The notes beneath the pieces were generated by a model. It did not search any database. It was not told the origin of the DNA and saw nothing but the letters and a program-made list of their open reading frames with translations. Shown here one piece after another: positions 9,558 through 18,588 of a DNA stretch of 64,000 nucleotides. How positions within the stretch are numbered: the first letter of the stretch is position 1; every line of letters begins with the position of its first letter. Position numbers and translations under genes: made by a program. The DNA comes from Variovorax sp. IB41 (GTDB lineage Bacteria; Pseudomonadota; Gammaproteobacteria; Burkholderiales; Burkholderiaceae_C). Where the stretch lies: NCBI RefSeq assembly GCF_016405905.1, contig NZ_JAEFCB010000001.1, positions 806,001-870,000 on the forward strand, given 5' to 3'.

Positions 9558-10535
9558 TCATTCGGCCGTGACGTTCGCCGTCTTGATGATCTGCGCCCAC
9601 TTGCGGGTTTCGCTCGCAATGAACGCACTGAAATCCTCGCTCGTGCTCCCGCGAAGTTGCAGTCCCGCGGCATCGGCCTTGCGACGGACATCCGCGTCGG
9701 TGACCGCGGCATTGATCTCCGCATTCAGCCGCGCAACGACGCTGGCCGGCGTGCCGGCCGGCGCGAGCATGCCGTACCAGCCGTAGCCCACCACGGAAGG
9801 CAGTCCCTGCTCCCGGATCGTCGGAGCCTGCGGGTAGAGCGGCGTGCGCTCTTCCGTGGCCACGCCCAGAACGCGCAGCTTGCCGGCCTGTATGTGCGGA
9901 ATGGCGGTCGAGATGGCGGTCAGCGTGGCGTCGATCCGCCCGGCAAGAAGCTCGGTGTAGGCCGCCGCGTCGCCGCGGTACTGCACCACGATGCCCTTCG
10001 CGCCGGAGGCACGCAGGAGCAACTCGGCCGTCAGATGCGGCGCGGACCCCGCGCCGGGCGACCCGAAGGTCGCGCCCTTCGGGTCGGCCTTCGCGTGCTT
10101 GAGGAACTCCGCAAGCGACTTGTACGGCGCGTCGGCATTGACCACCAGGAACAAGGGAGCGATGGCCGTGCTGGCGATCGAGGCGAAGCTCTTGTGCACG
10201 TCATACGGCAGGTCCTTGTAGAGCGCCTCTCCGATGGCGATCGGTGCCGCCGCATGAAGCAGCGTGTAGCCGTCCGCCGGTGCCTTGGCGACGAAATCGT
10301 TGGCAATCCGCGTGCCGGCGCCGGCCTTGTTCTCCACCACCACGCCCTGCCCGAGCCTTCGCGCGAGGAAGTCGCCAAGCACGCGCGTCAGGATGTCGTT
10401 CGATCCGCCCGCGCCATAAGGAGAGATCAGGCGTATTGGCCGCGCCGGCCAAGCCTGCGCGAATCCCGAGGCACTCCACGGCAGTGCCAGGCCGGCTGCG
10501 GCGGTTGCGAGAAGGTGTCTGCGATTCATTGTCAT
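9558..10535 (-). CDS. Bug/TctC family periplasmic solute-binding protein
   Basis: This is a 325-residue tripartite-tricarboxylate-transporter-type binding protein. It begins with a twin-Arg/Sec-like signal (MTMNRRHLLATAAAGLALP, cleaved near GFAQA). The family pattern follows: WPARPIRLISPYGAGGSND, then VVENKAGAGTRIA, then a Gly-rich ligand loop (GSPGAGSAPHLTAELL). Ligands in this family are usually carboxylates. The TctA/TctB membrane partners are not in the window, which is common for the large Bug families of Burkholderiales. It is the third gene of a probable operon with the DUF1254 protein and the CoA-transferase, so its ligand may be the acid that the CoA-transferase activates. Confidence 0.9.
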   Translation of the reverse strand: MTMNRRHLLATAAAGLALPWSASGFAQAWPARPIRLISPYGAGGSNDILTRVLGDFLARRLGQGVVVENKAGAGTRIANDFVAKAPADGYTLLHAAAPIAIGEALYKDLPYDVHKSFASIASTAIAPLFLVVNADAPYKSLAEFLKHAKADPKGATFGSPGAGSAPHLTAELLLRASGAKGIVVQYRGDAAAYTELLAGRIDATLTAISTAIPHIQAGKLRVLGVATEERTPLYPQAPTIREQGLPSVVGYGWYGMLAPAGTPASVVARLNAEINAAVTDADVRRKADAAGLQLRGSTSEDFSAFIASETRKWAQIIKTANVTAE

Positions 10536-10564
10536 GTTCTTGTCTCCGTTTGATTTTCTAGGCT

Positions 10565-11851
10565 TCAGATGCGCTGGATCGGCGGATAGTCGAATCGCAG
10601 CGCCAGGTGATCGGCATGCGGTTGATAGAGCCGCAGCACGACATAGAACGATTCACCCTTCGGCGTGGGAAGCCAGTTGGCCCCGGGTCCCGGATCCTCG
10701 GCCTGGAGCCTGATGGCAAGGCCGCCGTCGGCGTCGCAGTGCAAGCCCGGCGTGCGATCGCCGATCGAGTACCGATGGATGGGGTTGGCAACAAAGAGGC
10801 AGTCGCTGCGACGGTACATCGTGAGCGACCAGAAAGCGTCCACCTTCAGCCCTTTTCCCTGCGCGAATCGCAGTTCGTAGCGCTGCGATCCATCCAGCGG
10901 CGCCCCGCGCGAGTCCACTTCCGCGGTCGGGTACATCGCCTCCTCCACGCCCAACGCACCGATGAAGTTGCGCGCGATGCGCGCGCGCGTCAGGTAATCG
11001 TCACCCCAGTTGTCCTTCACCATGACAGGGATGGCCCAGCCGCCGCCCAGATCGTGAGGCTGATTGCTCTTTCGCAGCCGCTCGTAGACGGCCACAAGCG
11101 CCGGTGCGAGATCGTCGGCCGCTGGAGGCCATGTCAGGTTCTCGCTTGGCGCCGGCGGATTGCGTCGCAGCACAGCGCTCACGATGCGCAGATACAGGTC
11201 TGCCGACGGGACAGCCGCATCGCGGCCATCGATCCACGTGTCCACCCGCATCGCCGCATCGGCGCCATCCAGGCGGACGAGACGCATCGAGGATTGCGAC
11301 GCGCGCACGCGAGCGGCATCTTCGCCGTCGTCCTCCACGAGGTGGCGACCGATCATCCAGACGTCGTTTCCCGGCGCGGCGATCGTGCTGGTGATGTCGG
11401 CCGGAACGATGCCATGCCAGCCGGGGCCGTGCACCAGCGTGCGCTGAGGCCGGTTGCCTGTCGTGCGTCGCCCCACATAGGCGAAAGGGTTGGTCCACGC
11501 GTCAAGCAGCCCCAGCGTCCAGTAGCGATCGCCCATCTCGGGCGTCTCGACGATCACCGGTCCTTCGGACAGATCCAGCCAGGCGTTGCTGTAGACCGTG
11601 TCATTGTTCGGACTCACGACCTCCTTGTCTTCGGGACCCAGGCGACGATGCGTATGGGTGAACTGGTTGACCCACCGCGCGTTGGACTTCGGGTCCGCCG
11701 CGGCGAATCCGAGCGTGGAATGACGGCGCGCGGTCGTTGCGGCACGCATCCTCATCATCTCGAAAAGCGGCAGCGTCTGGATCACCAGGTTCTCGCAGCC
11801 TTGCGAGATGGAAAAATTCTTCAGGTTCATGGAATTTATTTCTCGCGTCAT
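10565..11851 (-). CDS. DUF1254/DUF1214 domain protein
   Basis: This 428-residue protein has the typical two-part layout: an N-terminal DUF1254 region (NQFTHTHRRLGPEDKEVVSP, NNDTVYSNAWLDLSEGPVI) and a C-terminal DUF1214 region (FWSLTMYRR, IHRYSIGDRTPGL). There is no signal peptide. The biochemical role of the family is not established. The ATG (11851) overlaps the stop of the upstream CoA-transferase gene by four bases (ATGA), so translation is probably coupled. The alternative ATG seven codons later (MNLKNF) is possible but would lose the overlap. The context implies a role in metabolism of the same acid or ester as its neighbours. Confidence 0.82.
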   Translation of the reverse strand: MTREINSMNLKNFSISQGCENLVIQTLPLFEMMRMRAATTARRHSTLGFAAADPKSNARWVNQFTHTHRRLGPEDKEVVSPNNDTVYSNAWLDLSEGPVIVETPEMGDRYWTLGLLDAWTNPFAYVGRRTTGNRPQRTLVHGPGWHGIVPADITSTIAAPGNDVWMIGRHLVEDDGEDAARVRASQSSMRLVRLDGADAAMRVDTWIDGRDAAVPSADLYLRIVSAVLRRNPPAPSENLTWPPAADDLAPALVAVYERLRKSNQPHDLGGGWAIPVMVKDNWGDDYLTRARIARNFIGALGVEEAMYPTAEVDSRGAPLDGSQRYELRFAQGKGLKVDAFWSLTMYRRSDCLFVANPIHRYSIGDRTPGLHCDADGGLAIRLQAEDPGPGANWLPTPKGESFYVVLRLYQPHADHLALRFDYPPIQRI

Positions 11852-13056
11852 GCCACCGCCCCGTCGCGGCGAAGCTCGTCGATCTCGCTCTGCGCGAATC
11901 CGAGTTCGGCAAGAAGCCGATCGGTGTCGGCCCCGCAGGAAGGCGCGGCGGCCGGAGTGGCCCGGGGCGCATCGCCCAGCCGGTAGGGCAACGCCAGAGA
12001 GGGGTAGCTGTGGCCGTCGGCGCCGATGGCATCGACCAGGATTCCGCTCGCCTTGACGTCCGCGCTTTGAAGCACTTGCCCGTAGCTGCGCACGAAGCCG
12101 ACAACGATCTGGTTGCGGCTCAACAGCGCCACGCACTCCTCGCTGGTGAAGGACGAGAGGCACTCGCGCAGCACGATGCGAAGCTCTGCGCGGTGTTGCA
12201 CCCGCAGCGCGTTGGTGCGAAACCGTGGGTCCGCGGCGAGCGGCTCGCGCCCCACCACGCGGCAAAACCGCGCCCAGTGCTCCTCGGCATACGCAGACAG
12301 CACGATGTGTCCGTCGCGCGTCGGCACCACCTCTGCCGCGGGCGCATTGTTCGGCTGGCCGTCGCCGATGCGCGTCGGCTCGGGTGCGCCCCCCAGGTAG
12401 TCGCACCAGGTGGTGGCCTGCAAGTGCATCGCCACCTCGAGCAGCGAGGTGCGCAGCGTCTCGCCCCGGCCCGTCTGCGCGCGGCCATAAAGCGCCGCGA
12501 GCACCGCCTGGGCGCCCAGGTGCGCAGCGGCCGCGTCGATGATCGGAACGCCCACCTTCTGCGGCAGGCGGTCCGGCTCGCCCGTGACCGACATCAATCC
12601 GCTTTCCGCCTGCGCCGCGATGTCGTAGCCGGGGCGTTCGCTCGAAGGCCCCAGGTCTCCGAAGCCCGAGATCGACAGGTAGATGACCCTGGGGAAACGC
12701 TCCCGCACCGCAGATGGCCCGAGGCCCAGCGCCTCCACCGCGCCGGGGCGCAGGTTCTGGATCACGACGTCGCTTTCACCGATCAGGCGCCAGGCGATCT
12801 CCAGGCCCTCCTTGCGCTTCAAGTCGAGCGCGATCGACTGCTTGCCGCGGCTGTAGGCGCGGATCATCGACTCGCCATAGCGGCCGATGTGCCGGGCCTG
12901 GTCCCCCGCCACCGGCTCGATCTTGATCACCTGCGCGCCAAGCTCCGCGAGGACCATGGCTGCGCCGGGTCCGGCGATGTATTGCCCCATGTCGATCACG
13001 CGCACGTTCTTGAGCGGGGCGGCGGGCCTGATTGTCTCTCTGGATTCGAATGTCAT
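11848..13056 (-). CDS. CaiB/BaiF (family III) CoA-transferase
   Basis: This 402-residue enzyme should transfer CoA between carboxylic acids through an aspartyl-anhydride intermediate. Recognisable features are the N-terminal LKNVRVIDMGQYIAGPGAAM, ELGAQVIKIEP, the DLK/EG helix, the catalytic Asp in GYDIAAQAESGLMS, and the C-terminal small-domain pattern. The frame is open 74 codons further upstream, but the ATG at 13056 fits family length and leaves room for a divergent promoter. It is the first gene of a minus-strand operon with the DUF1254 protein and the Bug binding protein, divergent from a LysR gene. Confidence 0.9.
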   Translation of the reverse strand: MTFESRETIRPAAPLKNVRVIDMGQYIAGPGAAMVLAELGAQVIKIEPVAGDQARHIGRYGESMIRAYSRGKQSIALDLKRKEGLEIAWRLIGESDVVIQNLRPGAVEALGLGPSAVRERFPRVIYLSISGFGDLGPSSERPGYDIAAQAESGLMSVTGEPDRLPQKVGVPIIDAAAAHLGAQAVLAALYGRAQTGRGETLRTSLLEVAMHLQATTWCDYLGGAPEPTRIGDGQPNNAPAAEVVPTRDGHIVLSAYAEEHWARFCRVVGREPLAADPRFRTNALRVQHRAELRIVLRECLSSFTSEECVALLSRNQIVVGFVRSYGQVLQSADVKASGILVDAIGADGHSYPSLALPYRLGDAPRATPAAAPSCGADTDRLLAELGFAQSEIDELRRDGAVA

Positions 13057-13099
13057 CGGGGCAACGTTATCGCCTGCCCCGATTCTTGAAAATTCGATA

Positions 13100-13121
13100 A
13101 TCGTGAGGGAGTGATCACGAT
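13100..13121. promoter_or_regulatory. Inverted repeat, probable LysR operator
   Basis: A perfect 7-bp inverted repeat, ATCGTGA (13100-13106) and TCACGAT (13115-13121), is separated by 8 bases and overlaps the palindrome GTGATCAC. It lies in the 88-bp gap between the divergent CoA-transferase operon and its LysR gene, where LysR regulators normally bind. The assignment is positional inference. Confidence 0.6.
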
Positions 13122-13144
13122 TGGCTATGACCCAGGATTCCCGA

Positions 13145-14119
13145 ATGGACACGAAAACCGACCGGCTCGTCCGCACCCTGCGCCTGAGGCACCTCGAGTT
13201 GCTCGTGGCACTGTGCGAAACACCCACGATGCGCGGCGCCGCGGCACGGCTGCACTTGAGCCAGCCTGCCATCAGCAAGATGCTCGGCGAGCTCGAAGGC
13301 TGTTTCGGCGCCAGGCTGTTCGAACGCAGTCATCAGGGCATTCATGCGAATGCGCTGGGTTCGAGTGCCGCATCCAGGGCACGCGCGGTGCTGCACGAAT
13401 TGTCCCGGGCCACCGAAGACGTCGAGGCCATGCAAAGCGGCGTGACGGCGGTTCTGCGGGTGGGCGCGCCGTCCGTCACTGCTGCTGTTCCGGCGGCCAT
13501 CGTCAGGCTGCGGGAGCGGCTGCCGCGAGCGGCCGTGCAGTTGCGTGAAGGCCGGGTCCATGAACTCATCCATCGCTTGCTCGATGGGGAGCTCGATTGC
13601 GTTTTCGGTGCCATCACGCCCGAGTTGATCGCCAGCGACCTCATTCCCTTGCTCGAGCCAGTCGTGCTGTTGAAGGACGAGCTCTGCGTTCTCGCTTCCA
13701 CCTCCAACCGCAGCTACGCCGGGCGCAAGTTGAAGTGGGCCGACCTGCAAGCGGCGCAATGGGTGCTTCCGCCCAAGGAGACGCTGGTGAGGCAGGCTTT
13801 CACGACGGCCTTCCTGAACAGCGGCGCGACACCGCCCGTTCCGGTCATCGAAGCGATGTCCTCGGTGACGATCGGCACTGTGCTGCGCCAGGATTCTTCT
13901 CTGTTGTGCGCGGTGCGGCTGGAGCACGCCGTCGACGAAGTTGCCAGAGGCAGCGTGCAGCGGCTCAAGCTTGCGCCGCGGGTCGTGCTTCCTTCGTTCG
14001 GCTTGTTCTTTCGCCGGGATGGACTGGAAAGACCGGAAATTCTCACGGCGTTCGCGGATGCCATACGGAGCGTCAGCAGAGCTGCCGCATCAGGAAACGA
14101 GCGACGAACCAAGCGTTGA
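13145..14119 (+). CDS. LysR-family transcriptional regulator
   Basis: The winged helix-turn-helix is at the N-terminus (LRLRHLELLVALCETPTM, AARLHLSQPAISKMLGELE), followed by a LysR substrate-binding domain to residue 324. The ATG at 13145 has AGGA about 9 bases upstream. An in-frame ATG at 13127 and a TTG at 13121 are alternatives, but the latter overlaps the putative operator. The gene is divergent from the CoA-transferase operon and is its likely regulator. Regulators of this class commonly sense an acid or aromatic pathway intermediate; the inducer is unknown. Confidence 0.88.
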   Translation: MDTKTDRLVRTLRLRHLELLVALCETPTMRGAAARLHLSQPAISKMLGELEGCFGARLFERSHQGIHANALGSSAASRARAVLHELSRATEDVEAMQSGVTAVLRVGAPSVTAAVPAAIVRLRERLPRAAVQLREGRVHELIHRLLDGELDCVFGAITPELIASDLIPLLEPVVLLKDELCVLASTSNRSYAGRKLKWADLQAAQWVLPPKETLVRQAFTTAFLNSGATPPVPVIEAMSSVTIGTVLRQDSSLLCAVRLEHAVDEVARGSVQRLKLAPRVVLPSFGLFFRRDGLERPEILTAFADAIRSVSRAAASGNERRTKR

Positions 14120-14439
14120 CCTGGATTGGATGATCGAGCGCCGGCGGGCCGCGTCTGCCCGAGGTTTCAGCCAACCCCGCCAAGCGATGGGATCTTCGTC
14201 GCAGGCGCGCTCGGGTTCAAGTTGGGATTCGTCTGCGTTGTGCCGCTCGCAACGTTGCGCTTGCACTTTCGGTCCCACCATTCGTGCGCGACCTTCCGCA
14301 CGACGGCTTGCTGCCGCGGTCATCGCAACAAGGGAATCTTTGATCATTGGCATGGCGCCATTCAAGTGTCTGACTGCCAGGCCCGATCGGGCCTGGTAGT
14401 CAGCCGCTTGGGCTGTCGCATCTGTTTAAGCCCGCCTTT
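14120..14439. other. Convergent intergenic region
   Basis: This is the space between the LysR gene and the convergent AraC gene. A minus-strand frame at 14090-14365 (91 codons) is open, but it has no recognisable family, overlaps the LysR 3' end and has no convincing ribosome binding site. The only clear structure is the hairpin at 14372-14401. Confidence 0.4.
14372..14401. terminator. Hairpin between convergent genes, possible bidirectional terminator
   Basis: A 30-bp near-perfect inverted repeat (arms GACTGCCAGGCCC and GGGCCTGGTAGTC around GATC) has only one mismatched pair. It sits between convergent genes, which fits a terminator, but there is no T-run on either side, so a factor-independent role is uncertain. 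Confidence 0.45.
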
Positions 14440-15246
14440 TCAAGGATGAAATGTCGACGGGTTGTTCCCCAGCTTCCTTCGGAACATGGTGGAGAAAGCG
14501 CCGGGACTGTCGTAGCCCAGCTGAAGCGCCACGGTGGTCACCGGCTGCCCCATGGCCAATTGCGCCATGGCCCACAGGAGGCACGCCTGCCCTCGCCATT
14601 CGAGGAACGACATGCCGGTCTGCGCGCGAAAGTAACGGCTGAACGTGCGTTCGCTCTGGTGCAGTTGTCGCGCCCAGGCGATCGGAGAAATGCGCACGTC
14701 TGGCCGATGGAGAAATTCGATGCACAAGGCGGCCAACCGTTCATCGCTTGGCAGCGGCGCAAAGAACGGCAAGGCTTCGGCACGACCGACCTCCTGCAGC
14801 GTCAAGTCCATCAGCAGGCCATCGCGGCCGCGCTTGTCGTAGAGAGCCGGCAAGTCCGTGGCCTCGATCAGGAGGTGGCGCAGCAACGCAGACACGGCCA
14901 GCACCTCGCACAGCGTGCCGCGGCGCGGCGCGGCCGCCGGCTCGATGTAGAGGCTTCGGGTACTGACACCGACCATTCGCACCCGGTGCGGCTTGCCGGC
15001 CGGGATCCAGACGCCGCTGTGTGGCGGCACGACCCAGGCGCCGTCGTCGGTTCCCACTTCCATCAGCCCGGTCGCACCGTACAGAAACTGGGCGCGGCGA
15101 TGGCTGTGAGTCTCCAGCATGGTGCCCGGCGCGTAGTCGGTGCCGATGGCCAGCACTGCACGAGGGGTGTGATCGAGGCTCTCGAGCGATTGGTTGCGCA
15201 CGGCATTGAATGATTGGCGAAAACGCGAATATTGTTGGCCAAACAT
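14440..15246 (-). CDS. AraC-family transcriptional regulator with N-terminal cupin
   Basis: The 268-residue protein has an N-terminal cupin-like sensor (HSHRRAQFLYGATGLMEVGT, VPPHSGVWIPAGKPHRV) and a C-terminal double helix-turn-helix (AWARQLHQSERTFSRYFRAQ, then VALQLGYDSPGAFSTMFRR). It is transcribed divergently from the TauE/SafE exporter gene 59 bp away, which is its most likely target. The effector is not evident. Confidence 0.88.
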   Translation of the reverse strand: MFGQQYSRFRQSFNAVRNQSLESLDHTPRAVLAIGTDYAPGTMLETHSHRRAQFLYGATGLMEVGTDDGAWVVPPHSGVWIPAGKPHRVRMVGVSTRSLYIEPAAAPRRGTLCEVLAVSALLRHLLIEATDLPALYDKRGRDGLLMDLTLQEVGRAEALPFFAPLPSDERLAALCIEFLHRPDVRISPIAWARQLHQSERTFSRYFRAQTGMSFLEWRGQACLLWAMAQLAMGQPVTTVALQLGYDSPGAFSTMFRRKLGNNPSTFHP

Positions 15247-15305
15247 CGCAAGCGCGCCAGATCGTTCGACCCTAACCTGAGGGCTCTCGTATCCATGGAG
15301 GCCTC

Positions 15306-16121
15306 GTGTCGCTGTATCTCTTGTTGGCAGTTTGCGGATGCCTGACGGGCATCACCACCGTGTTGTTTGGCTTCGGCGGCGGATTTGTCGTCGTGCCGCT
15401 GCTCTATCAACTCCTGTCCCAGGTGAACGCCGTTGACAGTGTCATCGGGCGGTCCGCCATGCAGATCGCGGTGGCGACCTCCACCTGCGTCATGATCTTT
15501 GGCGCCCTCCTGGCCACTTTGCGCCACCAGCGCGCAGGGACGTTGGATTGGTCGCAGTTGAGGCCCCTGCTGGGATTCATTGGCGCGGGCGCGGTGCTTG
15601 GCGCGCTGGCTGCAGCTGCCGTCCATGGGGATTGGCTGCGTTGGGCCTTCGCGGCCTACCTGGCGCTGACCATCCTCGACTGCTGGCTGCGACCCGGGTT
15701 TCTGTCGCAGCCTGCGGAGGGTCGTGCGGCGCCCTCTTCCATCGCCACAGCGTTGTCGGGGCTGGTCATCGGCTGGATTGCCGCATTCCTCGGCGTCGGC
15801 GGCAGTGTGATGACGGTTCCGCTCATGCGTCGTCGCGGCATCGCGATGGGGCGCGCGACGGCCATGGCGAACCCGCTGTCGCTGCCCGTTGCGCTGGCGG
15901 GCACGGCCACCTATGCGACGTTGTCTGCGGGATCGACCCCATCCTTCGGAGCCTGGCATCTGGGGTACATCGACCTGCGCGCCACGGCGGTCCTCATGGT
16001 CGGCTCCTGGATCGGCATTCGAGTGGCTACACCATGGATCGGAAGGATCCCAGATCAGGCGCACGCGAAGATCTACCTTGCATTGCTCGTCATTGTGCTC
16101 ATCGCCATGGTGGCGCGCTGA
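15306..16121 (+). CDS. TauE/SafE family membrane transporter (sulfite/organic anion exporter type)
   Basis: This 271-residue integral membrane protein has about eight hydrophobic segments in two repeated halves, each with a Gly-rich motif (FGFGGGFVVVPLLYQ near the start; AFLGVGGSVMTVPLMRRRGI in the second half), as in TauE/SafE proteins. These export sulfite, sulfoacetate or related small anions in characterised cases. The start is GTG (15306) with GGAGG 6-7 bases upstream. The divergent AraC regulator suggests inducible export. The substrate is not determinable. Confidence 0.87.
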   Translation: MSLYLLLAVCGCLTGITTVLFGFGGGFVVVPLLYQLLSQVNAVDSVIGRSAMQIAVATSTCVMIFGALLATLRHQRAGTLDWSQLRPLLGFIGAGAVLGALAAAAVHGDWLRWAFAAYLALTILDCWLRPGFLSQPAEGRAAPSSIATALSGLVIGWIAAFLGVGGSVMTVPLMRRRGIAMGRATAMANPLSLPVALAGTATYATLSAGSTPSFGAWHLGYIDLRATAVLMVGSWIGIRVATPWIGRIPDQAHAKIYLALLVIVLIAMVAR

Positions 16122-16278
16122 GCAGGGCTGGTCATGCGAGGGATAGGCGCAGGTCAGTCGGTCCGAGGCCCCACTGAAAGGGATCGGGCGGCGTCGATTG
16201 CCGCTCGCTCGAGCTGGGGCGCGCCGAGGTTCTCATCCGTTCTAGGCGGGCCGCGCGGGCCTGGGCACCATCGGCGCC

Positions 16279-17070
16279 ATGAACTCTTCCACATGGTCCC
16301 ATCAAAGCTTCACCGCGCCATTCACCACCACGGGCCGTTCTGCGCTGGTGCCCAAGCCGCCCTGGCACTATGCAGGCTGGCTGCTGAACGTTGCCTTCCG
16401 CTTCGATGCCACGACTGCGGCGCCTCTCGTGCCGCCCGAAGCAGGCAAGGCCGTGGGCACAGGGTGCGTGCACTTCGCAGACTGGCAGGCCTGCACCGAC
16501 GGCCATGAATTGCTGGACCCGGTGCTGGCGCAGTACCGCGAAACCATTGTGGTGCTCGAGATCGAGCGTCCGGACGGAAGCCGTTGCATGTATTGCCCTG
16601 CCATCTGGGTGGATCAGGACATTTCCTTGTTGCGCGGCCTGTTGCAGGGGTGGCCCAAGAAAATGGGGAGCACCTGGCTCACCCGAAGCCTGCCCCTGGA
16701 GCACCCTGCCGCGGCGCCGATGATTTCGGGCAGCCGGTTGGGAGCCAGCCTGGCAGTGAAGGACCGCCGCGTGTTCGAAGCCCAGGCCACGCTGACGGGA
16801 CAGGCTGGCCGTCCGCTGGGTTTTCTGACGCAGCCGACGATAGGCGCCGTCGGATGGCCAGACCTGCGACAACCGCGGCAGCTGCCCGACCTCGTACTCG
16901 TCAAGCCCGACATTGGTCAACGCGTGGCCAGCGACTGGCACCACGCCACGGCGTCGCTGCGCCTGATCCCCCACCCCGAAGAAGACATCGGTCTGCTGGG
17001 AAACATCGAGGCGCAAGAGGCCAGCGCAGGATGGATGGGTCTCACCGTGGCCGGGGCACACGATGCCTGA
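16279..17070 (+). CDS. Acetoacetate decarboxylase-like protein
   Basis: The 263-residue protein resembles the acetoacetate decarboxylase (ADC) fold. Visible patterns are PPWHYAGWLLNVAFRFD, the acidic strand ETIVVLEIERPDG, and YCPAIWVDQDISLLRGLLQG followed by WPKKMGS, the last corresponding to the family's 'G.PKK' element where a Lys can form the Schiff base. ADC-like proteins include decarboxylases, aldolase-dehydratases and proteins of unknown reaction. Its stop overlaps the start of the next gene by 8 bases, so the two are translated together. Confidence 0.7.
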   Translation: MNSSTWSHQSFTAPFTTTGRSALVPKPPWHYAGWLLNVAFRFDATTAAPLVPPEAGKAVGTGCVHFADWQACTDGHELLDPVLAQYRETIVVLEIERPDGSRCMYCPAIWVDQDISLLRGLLQGWPKKMGSTWLTRSLPLEHPAAAPMISGSRLGASLAVKDRRVFEAQATLTGQAGRPLGFLTQPTIGAVGWPDLRQPRQLPDLVLVKPDIGQRVASDWHHATASLRLIPHPEEDIGLLGNIEAQEASAGWMGLTVAGAHDA

Positions 17071-17503
17071 AGCCAGCGCCTCTGCGGCGCCGGACAAGGT
17101 TGCCATCGTGCTGGCCGAAGGGCTGACGCCTGGCCCGGCCGCCAACATTGCTTCATGCATTGCCGCCGGCCTGGCGGCCTCAAGCCCGGGCTGGGCCGGG
17201 CAGTCGCTGATGGACGCCGCGGGGCTCCAATCGGCCGCCCCTTCCCACCTGCCGATCGCAATCCTCCGTGCCGAGGCGGCCACCATGCATGCGTTGACTC
17301 AGCGTCTCGCCGCTGGCGCCATTGCCGAGGGCGGCGCGCTGTCGCTGTTCCCCGCTTACGCGCAGGCCATCCATGAGTGCGGTGAATACTGGCATCGCCA
17401 CGGCCTTTCCGCACATGCGGATGAAACGATGCTTGGCATTGGCCTCGCGGGGCCCAGGCGCTGGGTGAATCGCATGACTGGTAATCTGGCGTTGTGGCGT
17501 TGA
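17063..17503 (+). CDS. DUF2000 family protein
   Basis: This 146-residue protein follows the DUF2000 pattern: DKVAIVLAEGLTPGPAANIA at the N-terminus, HLPIAILRAEAATM in the middle and LGIGLAGPRRWVNRMTGNLA at the end. The fold is peptidyl-tRNA-hydrolase-like but the function is unknown. The gene overlaps its upstream neighbour by 8 bases and its downstream AraC neighbour by 10, forming one tightly coupled unit. Confidence 0.75.
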   Translation: MPEASASAAPDKVAIVLAEGLTPGPAANIASCIAAGLAASSPGWAGQSLMDAAGLQSAAPSHLPIAILRAEAATMHALTQRLAAGAIAEGGALSLFPAYAQAIHECGEYWHRHGLSAHADETMLGIGLAGPRRWVNRMTGNLALWR

Positions 17504-18309
17504 ATCGATCTGAAGTCCGGCGGCTGCGTGTGTTCGATCTGGAGCAGGTGCGGCATCACCAGGACGGACAGGAGTGGATTCCCCATTGGCACGACGAATG
17601 GTCTTTCGGCGCTGTCGTGGAAGGCGAATGCCGTAGCAGCGTGGCGGGCCGTTCCATCCTGGCTCGCGCGGGCGACCTCATCGCGATCGCGCCAGGCATC
17701 GTCCATACGGGCGCACTCACCGCCCACTCCAACAGCGCCTCGGTGCTGGTAATGATGCTGTACGTACCGGTAGGATGGGTCGAGCAGACAGGCCTCACAG
17801 GGCCTGCGTGCAGCGGACTGACCCGAGCGCCCGCGCTGGCCAGCGAAGCACGCCATCTGTGTTCCCCGGAAGCTGCGCAGGCTTGGTTGCGCCAGGCAGT
17901 ACCGGCCCTTGCGAGGGCACTGCGGCCACAGCCTTCTGCCGCGAGCGAGGCCGTTCCAAGCGAGGCCGTGCGCGCGCTACTCGGCCGCGTGCAGTCCGCT
18001 GTCCTGGGTGGAGAGCAGACCGTCGCCGGCCTGGCCATCCGATGCAACGTCAGCCGCGAGCGAATCCACAGAGTGCTCACACAGTGGATCGGCATGGCGC
18101 CGGCGGACTACCTGCGTGCCGTGCGCCTGCACCGAGCCAAGCAGATGGTGTTGAGCGGTGAGTCGGTCGCTGCGGTGGCCGCCGATTGCGGGTTCGCCGA
18201 CCAGGCACACTTCACGCGCTGGTTTCGCAGAACGTTCGGATATACCCCAGGCGATCTGGTGCAGGCCTCGTTGCAACAGGCCACCGCGCTTCCTGGCCAG
18301 CGCCATTGA
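17494..18309 (+). CDS. AraC-family transcriptional regulator
   Basis: The 271-residue regulator starts at GTG 17494, inside the end of the DUF2000 gene. It has an N-terminal cupin sensor (WIPHWHDEWSFGAVVEGECR, GDLIAIAPGIVHTG) and a C-terminal AraC DNA-binding domain (GLAIRCNVSRERIHRVLTQW, ADCGFADQAHFTRWFRR, FGYTPGDL). As the last gene of the ADC-like / DUF2000 operon it is probably its autoregulator. Confidence 0.87.
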   Translation: MALNRSEVRRLRVFDLEQVRHHQDGQEWIPHWHDEWSFGAVVEGECRSSVAGRSILARAGDLIAIAPGIVHTGALTAHSNSASVLVMMLYVPVGWVEQTGLTGPACSGLTRAPALASEARHLCSPEAAQAWLRQAVPALARALRPQPSAASEAVPSEAVRALLGRVQSAVLGGEQTVAGLAIRCNVSRERIHRVLTQWIGMAPADYLRAVRLHRAKQMVLSGESVAAVAADCGFADQAHFTRWFRRTFGYTPGDLVQASLQQATALPGQRH

Positions 18310-18588
18310 GCCTCGCCTTACGCAGACCGCCATGTGCTCCTGCTAGCTTTGCGGCACAGCGAATACCAACGTGACTTGGCGCTGCGCCTGACATCGGCAG
18401 GGCAGCCGTTGATCTCGCTAACGCCCTGGGCTAGGTCGCCGCTCTGCTGGTGACACAGCCCCCGTCCTCGATCTCCCGGAAACTCATTGCATCTTTACGT
18501 GAGCGTCAGGCACGCGACGAGCAACTTTTGTCAGGGCCAGCTTGATCTGCAGACGTGGCGCGTGTTCGCGGTGTTGAACTCCGTGAAC

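Noticed and set aside
14090..14365. 91-codon minus-strand frame between LysR and AraC genes
   Set aside because: It overlaps the LysR 3' end, has no recognisable domain and lacks a ribosome binding site.
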